Positions 58,854-64,000 of a DNA stretch of 64,000 nt are shown here, in pieces. The stretch is from Methanocaldococcus sp. FS406-22. Lineage in GTDB: Archaea; AGJL01; Methanococci; Methanococcales; Methanocaldococcaceae. A program made the translations under genes and the position numbers. How positions within the stretch are numbered: the first letter of the stretch is position 1; every line of letters starts with the position of its first letter. A model generated the notes under the pieces. It worked only from the letters and a program-made list of their open reading frames with translations, had not been told where the DNA came from and did no database searches. The stretch covers positions 1,250,729-1,314,728 of the forward strand of contig NC_013887.1 in NCBI RefSeq assembly GCF_000025525.1, given 5' to 3'.

Positions 58854-59237
58854 ATGAAAAATAAAATAACAAAACCAAAAAAAGCTCAGGTATCTCTTGA
58901 ATTCTCATTTCTATTCCTTGCTATATTGTTGGCATCTATTATAACAATAACTTATTTCCTATCACAAAATTTCTCAAAGGATGACAAAATTATAAGTGAC
59001 GTTGAAAATGCAGCAAAAACTGCTGTAATATTAGCAAATTCGGGATATAATGGAATCAACCCAAATGTTACTTTAATTTATGGAGGTATTTCATGGTCAG
59101 AGGATAAAAAAAATATATACATTTATATTTCACCAAAATCATATATTACTCCAGAAATAGAAAATTTTATTGTAGGCTACATCTATAATACCACAAAAAT
59201 AAACCAAAGCGAATACAACATAACAATAAATCCATAG
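58854..59237 (+). CDS. Class III (QxSxE) pilin-like protein 1
   Basis: 127 residues. The signal KPKKA/QVSLEFSFLF has the QxSxExxxL motif cut by EppA before the Gln, followed by a hydrophobic helix (FSFLFLAILLASIITITYFL). The rest is a small extracellular domain rich in Asn/Ile with several N-glycosylation sequons (NVT, NTT, NQS, NIT). I prefer the ATG at 58854; GTG at 58845 is possible. Confidence 0.86.
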   Translation: MKNKITKPKKAQVSLEFSFLFLAILLASIITITYFLSQNFSKDDKIISDVENAAKTAVILANSGYNGINPNVTLIYGGISWSEDKKNIYIYISPKSYITPEIENFIVGYIYNTTKINQSEYNITINP

Positions 59238-59281
59238 TTATATTTAAATTTTAATCCTTATTGATAAATTTGGGTGGTTAC

Positions 59282-60421
59282 ATGGTTGATACATCAAAAA
59301 TTAGAGCATTAAAAGAGAAAAGTAGGAGAACAGTAAAACCCAGTTTATTAAAATTTATATTGATAATATTGGTTGTTGTGATTCTTGGGTTATTGGCGTT
59401 TATCGCATACAATGAAATTAGTAACATGCAGTTTCAAGAAAAAATAAAACTTGAAAACCAGAAGAAAGCAGCTATTGAATCTATAAATCAGATGTTTGCT
59501 AAATACCCTAACGACCCACAAAAGCTAATCTATATAAACAAAATACAGATGGCAAATAGTATAGAGGAGATTAACAAAGTATTAGAAGAAGCTAAAAAGT
59601 ACATTAGTTTTAAAGATTATAAAATTGAGACTATCAACCAAATAAAAAGTATGTATGGAGAGTACTATCCTCTAAGTTTATCTGCTCAGGAATTAGTGCA
59701 TAAAATAAGTTTGGCACAATCTACTGAAGAGATTGAAAAACTATTAGAAACTGTTAATATAGAAAAAGACATTAGGGGCATTATAGAAAAACAAATAGAT
59801 CAAGTCTTAGCATCAGGAGATAAGTACTATTATGTAGAAATTGATGGAAAATCAATGTTTATGACAAGAAACGAAATCCTTAAATATAAAAATTTTTGGA
59901 CATTACCTGAGCTTAAATCTCTAAAAATAACACCAGTGTCACAATTAAGTAAAATAGCTATTGAAATATCTGCAAAACAGTGTGGTGAATTGCCACTCAA
60001 AGGAGATATAGTATCTATATATAACAAAAACGGTTCATTTATTACCTATGCAATTGTAGATTCGTCTTATGTAGTTGTATCATCAATAAGTTATAGTGAA
60101 AGTAAATCGACATCAAATAGTGTAAATGAACTTGGAGAATCATACACATCATCATCTTCATCAAGTATATCTTATTCTTTAAATAATATTCCAGGCATAT
60201 TACATGCAACGGTCATTGGTAAGTTAGACTATAATAAAATAGAAAAGATATTTGGAGAGTATGGGAAAAAATTAAATAAAATTGAGGATAAAACCCAAAT
60301 ATTTGATGGAAATGTTAATTATTTCTTAATTATGTCGATTCCTAACGATAAAGTTTCTGATGTCATAAAATTAAACTCTAAAGATATAATTATTGCAATA
60401 AATTCAAAAAATCAGAGTTAA
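59282..60421 (+). CDS. DUF515-type membrane protein of the pilus locus
   Basis: About 379 residues. Basic N-terminus, one membrane helix (FILIILVVVILGLLAFIAY, about residues 24-42), then helical repeats (NQMFAKYPNDPQKLIYINKIQMA; IKSMYGEYYPLSLSAQELVHKISLA: two similar units with A.S.EEI..LLE) and a C-terminal domain with a Ser-rich stretch. It matches the archaeal DUF515 family as I remember it. ATG at 59282 with GGGTGG upstream. Probably a pilus accessory or anchor, by location only. Confidence 0.75.
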   Translation: MVDTSKIRALKEKSRRTVKPSLLKFILIILVVVILGLLAFIAYNEISNMQFQEKIKLENQKKAAIESINQMFAKYPNDPQKLIYINKIQMANSIEEINKVLEEAKKYISFKDYKIETINQIKSMYGEYYPLSLSAQELVHKISLAQSTEEIEKLLETVNIEKDIRGIIEKQIDQVLASGDKYYYVEIDGKSMFMTRNEILKYKNFWTLPELKSLKITPVSQLSKIAIEISAKQCGELPLKGDIVSIYNKNGSFITYAIVDSSYVVVSSISYSESKSTSNSVNELGESYTSSSSSSISYSLNNIPGILHATVIGKLDYNKIEKIFGEYGKKLNKIEDKTQIFDGNVNYFLIMSIPNDKVSDVIKLNSKDIIIAINSKNQS

Positions 60422-60444
60422 ATATTTAAGTTATGGTGATTAAT

Positions 60445-61272
60445 GTGAAAAGGCTTTTAAAATTATTAATGTTAAGCCTATTATTTTCTTTATTATCTTT
60501 AAATTTTGGAGAAGAAACTATTGCAAAGATGAGCATAACTTATACACTTACTGGAGAAATAACCAATACTAATCCCTACTCAATATTTGTTGCTGTTCCT
60601 TCAAATATAACATTTGAAGAGAAAACATTACCAAAACCTAAAGATTTTTTAGATGTTAGTGTTTCCACTACACAAACTCCTGGAATTGTCTTTTATGAGA
60701 CCGTATTTAATGGAAAAAAAGGATTTTGGATTCCTCCATATACAACCATAAAGATTGGCATATATCACTATCTTCCGATAACCTATGACATAAAGGTCGA
60801 TGAATCTCAAGAAAACTATGATGTAGTTGGTCCTGCTGTAGTTAATAAAGTGGATGTCATTGATTTAAACAAACTTTTTCCTGATGCGAAGTATAAAGGA
60901 ATAAAAATCGGAAACTTCAAACTTTATGTTAGGGGATATATCGTAAAAGGAAATGACACTAAATCATTAAGTATTATTATACCTGCCCCATTGGTTATAG
61001 AAAATTATGATGAATTCTATAAAATTCTTGGAAAGGGAGATGTAGATATATGGGAGCGTTCATACAATGATTGGTATAAAAACCAGATGAAACGAAAAAA
61101 TATTAATATAGATAATAACGACCCACTAGTCCCAAAAATGGATGATAGCTTGTTATTGGATAATAACATAAATTCCGAATTTAAAATATTTGATGTTCCT
61201 ATAATGGCTTTTACAACATCATCAAGTCAGCCGATAAACTTTTATTACATAATCTATAAATATACTAATTAA
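60445..61272 (+). CDS. Secreted protein of the pilus locus, unknown family
   Basis: About 275 residues. A Lys-Arg start and hydrophobic stretch (LLKLLMLSLLFSLLSLNF) form a signal peptide or anchor; the exported part is beta-rich (ITYTLTGEITNTNPYSIFVAVPSN) with sequons. GTG at 60445 is chosen since GGTGAT (60435-60440) precedes it by four bases; ATG at 60433 would overlap that site. Conserved position between DUF515 and pilin 2 suggests a surface or assembly role. Confidence 0.7.
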   Translation: MKRLLKLLMLSLLFSLLSLNFGEETIAKMSITYTLTGEITNTNPYSIFVAVPSNITFEEKTLPKPKDFLDVSVSTTQTPGIVFYETVFNGKKGFWIPPYTTIKIGIYHYLPITYDIKVDESQENYDVVGPAVVNKVDVIDLNKLFPDAKYKGIKIGNFKLYVRGYIVKGNDTKSLSIIIPAPLVIENYDEFYKILGKGDVDIWERSYNDWYKNQMKRKNINIDNNDPLVPKMDDSLLLDNNINSEFKIFDVPIMAFTTSSSQPINFYYIIYKYTN

Positions 61273-61289
61273 CTTACTTGGGGAGTTTT

Positions 61290-61718
61290 ATGCTCAAACT
61301 TAAAAAAAATGGTCAAATATCTTTAGAATTTTCCCTATTATTTTTAGGAGTTTTACTTGCAATTGTCATTGCCGTTGGTTATCCTGGAATGTTTGGATTT
61401 AAAAAGACAGTATCTATATCTTCCATGAGTTTAGCTCACGCCGCTGTGTCCAAAATGAAGCAAAACATAGAATTAGTAGCTGCTGCAGATGAAGGAACTA
61501 CAAAGATTGTTTATATAAAATGTCCTCCAGGATATTGGGGAGCTAATAAGAATATTGTATATTTCTATCGCGATGGTGATATCAAATTCAACATAACAGC
61601 AAACTGTAATATTAATATAAACTTAAATGGAAATAAAACTGTTTCTACTGCCAAAATAATTATAGCAAACATAACAAAAATAAACGAATCTTATGTAAAT
61701 GTCACTATATGGTCATAA
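61290..61718 (+). CDS. Class III (QxSxE) pilin-like protein 2
   Basis: About 142 residues. LKLKKNG/QISLEFSLLFLG has the EppA signal QxSxExxxL followed by a hydrophobic helix. A Cys pair (KCPPGY, NCNIN) and many NxT/S sequons follow. ATG at 61290 after GGGGAGTTTT; TTG at 61278 is unlikely. Last gene of the locus, convergent with nrdD. Confidence 0.86.
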   Translation: MLKLKKNGQISLEFSLLFLGVLLAIVIAVGYPGMFGFKKTVSISSMSLAHAAVSKMKQNIELVAAADEGTTKIVYIKCPPGYWGANKNIVYFYRDGDIKFNITANCNININLNGNKTVSTAKIIIANITKINESYVNVTIWS

Positions 61719-61744
61719 ATTAGTCAAAAATAAAAAAAGATAAT

Positions 61745-64000
61745 TTAAATCCTTGGTAACCTCCTATCTTCTAACTCTTTTTGTTTTGCTTTATTCCAGT
61801 TTGATATATTTTGCAAGTATCCTGTTATTCTACTAAACTTGGCAATATCCTCAGAACCACAATTTATACATCTATCTCTTAGCCCTCCCATACTTAAACC
61901 ACATTTATTACAAACACTTAGATTTTTTGTATATGTCCAGAAACCTATATCTGTTTTCGTTATCTTTTTTGTTATATCCATCAATACATCTGGATCTGCA
62001 GCACTCTCAATATTCCAAACATGCATTATATGCCCACCATTACACAAAGGATGGAACTTCTCCTCAATTCTAACTTTCTCCCCTAAGGTTATTGGAGCAT
62101 CAACCCTAACATGGGATGAGTTTGTGTAATAAAGACTATCTACATCATTTAAGTCTCCTCTAACCACACTTATAGTCTCTTCTTTATAGTATTTGTAATC
62201 CAATCTTGCCATCCTTCCAGCACAAGATTCAGCCGGAGTTTGAGTTACTGTCCATCTTAATCCAGTCTCTTCTTTCAACTTATCAGCATATTCCCTAATA
62301 TAGCCAATAATCTTCTCACCAAACTTAACAGCATCTTTTGACTCATGCAACTCTTCTCCCAAATGATATTTAAGCATCTCATTCAATCCAACGAATCCAA
62401 AGGTTTTCGTTGTGTGTTCATACCTATAGTATGACTCTCCATCGAACTCTTGTGTTAAGAATGGCATTAAATTATCAACATATAGCCTTTCTTTTGTAAC
62501 TTCATGTTTTATTAATAAGGCCTCTTTAACTAACTCTAATCTTTCATGTAAAATTTCAAATAGCTTATCATCATCCCCATTAGCTTCATAGGCTATTCTT
62601 GGTAAATTTAGAGAATACCACTGCATATTTCCAGTTCTTAATGTATCAATCTCAGCATCTCCAGTCCAATTTCCACTTAATCTTGTTCTACAACCCATCG
62701 CATTTGTATTGGTTACTTGCCAATCTGGAAGCATATTTATAAAGTAAGGAATTCCAAATTTGGCTGATAATTGGTGAATTTTATACATAAGCTCTTTATT
62801 TTCATCTCTAAAAGCATTTTCTCTCAACTTAATTATAAAGTTCGGGAATAAGAAAGGTTTTCCCATTGCATCTCCTTCCATCATCACATCAACTAATGCC
62901 TCTAAGATTAGTTTTGCCTCTTCCTCATAATCTCCATAAGTTCCTCTTGTAGTCCCAGCCATTACTGCTGGCTTATCCTTTAAAAACTCCGGAATTTCCA
63001 ATTCTAAGTTAATGGAACTGAATATTGTATTGTGGCATAAGATACCAGTAGCTGTTATAAAGTTTTCGTTATCTTCGACACTCAAATCATATACATAGCT
63101 GTTGTAGTCAATTTCTTTAATCTCTTTTATTTCTAATTTTGATAATTTTGCTTCATCTAAGTTATCTATATTTTCAACTTTTACTAAATGTTTTAATTCT
63201 AATGGTTTAACTGCAACTAAGTTATTGTTATCATCAAAATGATATAGTGAATGGTCTTCTGTTACCGTTATTGATGTTCCATCCTTACCAATAACTTTAT
63301 AAACCTTTCCTCTTGGTTTATGTCTTGATATTGCATAAACTCTCTTAAACTCTGCCTTTCCAGTTTTAACATTAACTGATATTGTATATACTTCGGCAGT
63401 GTTATCTAAATAGAGAATTTCTGTATCTCCATCTACTACAATCTCATCTGCATATTTCTCCATGAATTCATCAATGAACTCCCCAATTTTGCAAACTTTT
63501 AAACTATCTCCTTCTTTTATGAAAATTAATTCATCTTTGCTAAGGGATTGCCCACCCCTGGCTACATACATTTGATTTAATTCATAAATAAACATCTGCA
63601 TTAATTGTTTTATCTTTTCATAGCTTAGTCCTCTAACATAAGGAGCGAGCCAAACATTAAATTCATCAATACTCTGCCCCCCACTCATGTTTGTCTGGGC
63701 TGCCATCATAACCTTAGCTGCATGCTGAATAGCAACCTCTGGATGCTTAGCTGGCTTTGAGACACTTGTATGCAATCCAGTTCCATCTACTTTCAATCCA
63801 TACATAAAGAAAGGTCTTAAATCGTGTTGCAAACAAACAGGTCTTGTTGCGGCATATTCCAAATCATGCAAGTGGATATCTCCCTTTAGGTGTGCATCAG
63901 CTATGTGTTTTGGGAAGATAGCTAATAATGCATATTGCTTCATTGTTTCATCAGCAACCCATTTATGGATTGATTCTGGATTATACATCAAATTGGCATT
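61745..64000 (-). CDS. nrdD: Anaerobic ribonucleoside-triphosphate reductase with mini-intein, 5' part outside window
   Basis: Class III ribonucleotide reductase, which makes dNTPs without oxygen. The frame is open to the window edge ([10 protein letters not shown] upstream of the first ATG), so the N-terminus lies beyond 64000. Zinc site [18 protein letters not shown] near the C-terminus and glycyl-radical motif RITGYL with the radical Gly. Formate-dependent type features ([14 protein letters not shown]) flank the intein at 63029-63547. Extein segments are 61745-63028 and 63548-64000. M. jannaschii carries larger inteins in this gene; the [11 protein letters not shown] stretch here is uninterrupted. 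Confidence 0.94.
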   Translation of the reverse strand, partial: NANLMYNPESIHKWVADETMKQYALLAIFPKHIADAHLKGDIHLHDLEYAATRPVCLQHDLRPFFMYGLKVDGTGLHTSVSKPAKHPEVAIQHAAKVMMAAQTNMSGGQSIDEFNVWLAPYVRGLSYEKIKQLMQMFIYELNQMYVARGGQSLSKDELIFIKEGDSLKVCKIGEFIDEFMEKYADEIVVDGDTEILYLDNTAEVYTISVNVKTGKAEFKRVYAISRHKPRGKVYKVIGKDGTSITVTEDHSLYHFDDNNNLVAVKPLELKHLVKVENIDNLDEAKLSKLEIKEIKEIDYNSYVYDLSVEDNENFITATGILCHNTIFSSINLELEIPEFLKDKPAVMAGTTRGTYGDYEEEAKLILEALVDVMMEGDAMGKPFLFPNFIIKLRENAFRDENKELMYKIHQLSAKFGIPYFINMLPDWQVTNTNAMGCRTRLSGNWTGDAEIDTLRTGNMQWYSLNLPRIAYEANGDDDKLFEILHERLELVKEALLIKHEVTKERLYVDNLMPFLTQEFDGESYYRYEHTTKTFGFVGLNEMLKYHLGEELHESKDAVKFGEKIIGYIREYADKLKEETGLRWTVTQTPAESCAGRMARLDYKYYKEETISVVRGDLNDVDSLYYTNSSHVRVDAPITLGEKVRIEEKFHPLCNGGHIMHVWNIESAADPDVLMDITKKITKTDIGFWTYTKNLSVCNKCGLSMGGLRDRCINCGSEDIAKFSRITGYLQNISNWNKAKQKELEDRRLPRI
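63029..63547 (-). other. NrdD mini-intein (173 residues, no endonuclease)
   Basis: Inserted between VARGGQ and TIFSSIN. Starts Ser1 ([10 protein letters not shown]), block B TEDH in [11 protein letters not shown], block [14 protein letters not shown], block G LCHN, then Thr+1. Only a short linker (about residues 113-137) lies between the splicing halves, so the homing-endonuclease domain has been lost. It can splice but not move by itself. Confidence 0.93.

Overview
The window comes from a hyperthermophilic, hydrogenotrophic methanogen of the genus Methanocaldococcus. It carries a complete mtr operon and a complete mcr operon, archaeal replication and RNA-modification genes, a very AT-rich chromosome with GC-rich tRNAs, GGTGAT ribosome binding sites and archaeal TATA boxes. 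The proteins I remember from M. jannaschii (Trm5, RadA, McrA and others) look very similar but not identical, so this is probably a sister strain or species. Gene order runs opposite to MJ0832-MJ0885 numbering. The species call rests on memory, not on a search.

Layout: 1-5565 family-B DNA polymerase (5' end outside the window) interrupted by three inteins; 5572-8753 clamp-loader large subunit and two methyltransferases; 8861-9778 ornithine carbamoyltransferase; 9784-19300 a metal/corrinoid island with CfbC, two lipoprotein binding proteins, two FecCD permeases, an ATPase with an extra C-terminal domain and two GATE-domain membrane proteins, plus a decayed GC-rich element that looks like an IS605/TnpB relic; 19371-25261 a PadR regulator, an ABC exporter and a CobN/BchH-type chelatase subunit; 25460-34000 Fsr, RadA, a CBS protein, two radical-SAM enzymes, a secreted orphan and a HIT protein; 34116-40727 HdrC/HdrB, type-2 IPP isomerase, RNase J, prenyl synthase and three small archaeal proteins; 40741-52008 V4R protein, mtrEDCBAFGH and mcrBDCGA; 52239-56279 Mmp10, MfnF, primase PriS and a DUF166 protein; two tRNAs; 56633-61718 an HD protein, a Cys-rich protein and a class III (QxSxE) pilin locus with its EppA-type peptidase; 61745-64000 anaerobic ribonucleotide reductase with a mini-intein.

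Functional themes: the last two steps of methanogenesis (Mtr, Mcr) sit beside their maturation genes. Mmp10 methylates McrA, CfbC makes F430, MfnF makes methanofuran, and HdrBC recycles the heterodisulfide. Fsr protects Mcr from sulfite. PolB, RfcL and PriS are replication partners, and PolB and RfcL both end in PCNA-binding (PIP) boxes.

The most unusual feature is in polB. Two different full-length inteins (477 and 488 residues) sit one after the other at the same motif B insertion point, separated by a 28-residue second copy of the upstream extein. The first intein has a degenerate homing endonuclease, the second an intact one. Separate splicing would leave a 28-residue insertion in the polymerase fingers. 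Splicing from the first intein's N-terminus to the second's C-terminus would excise 993 residues and restore the normal enzyme.
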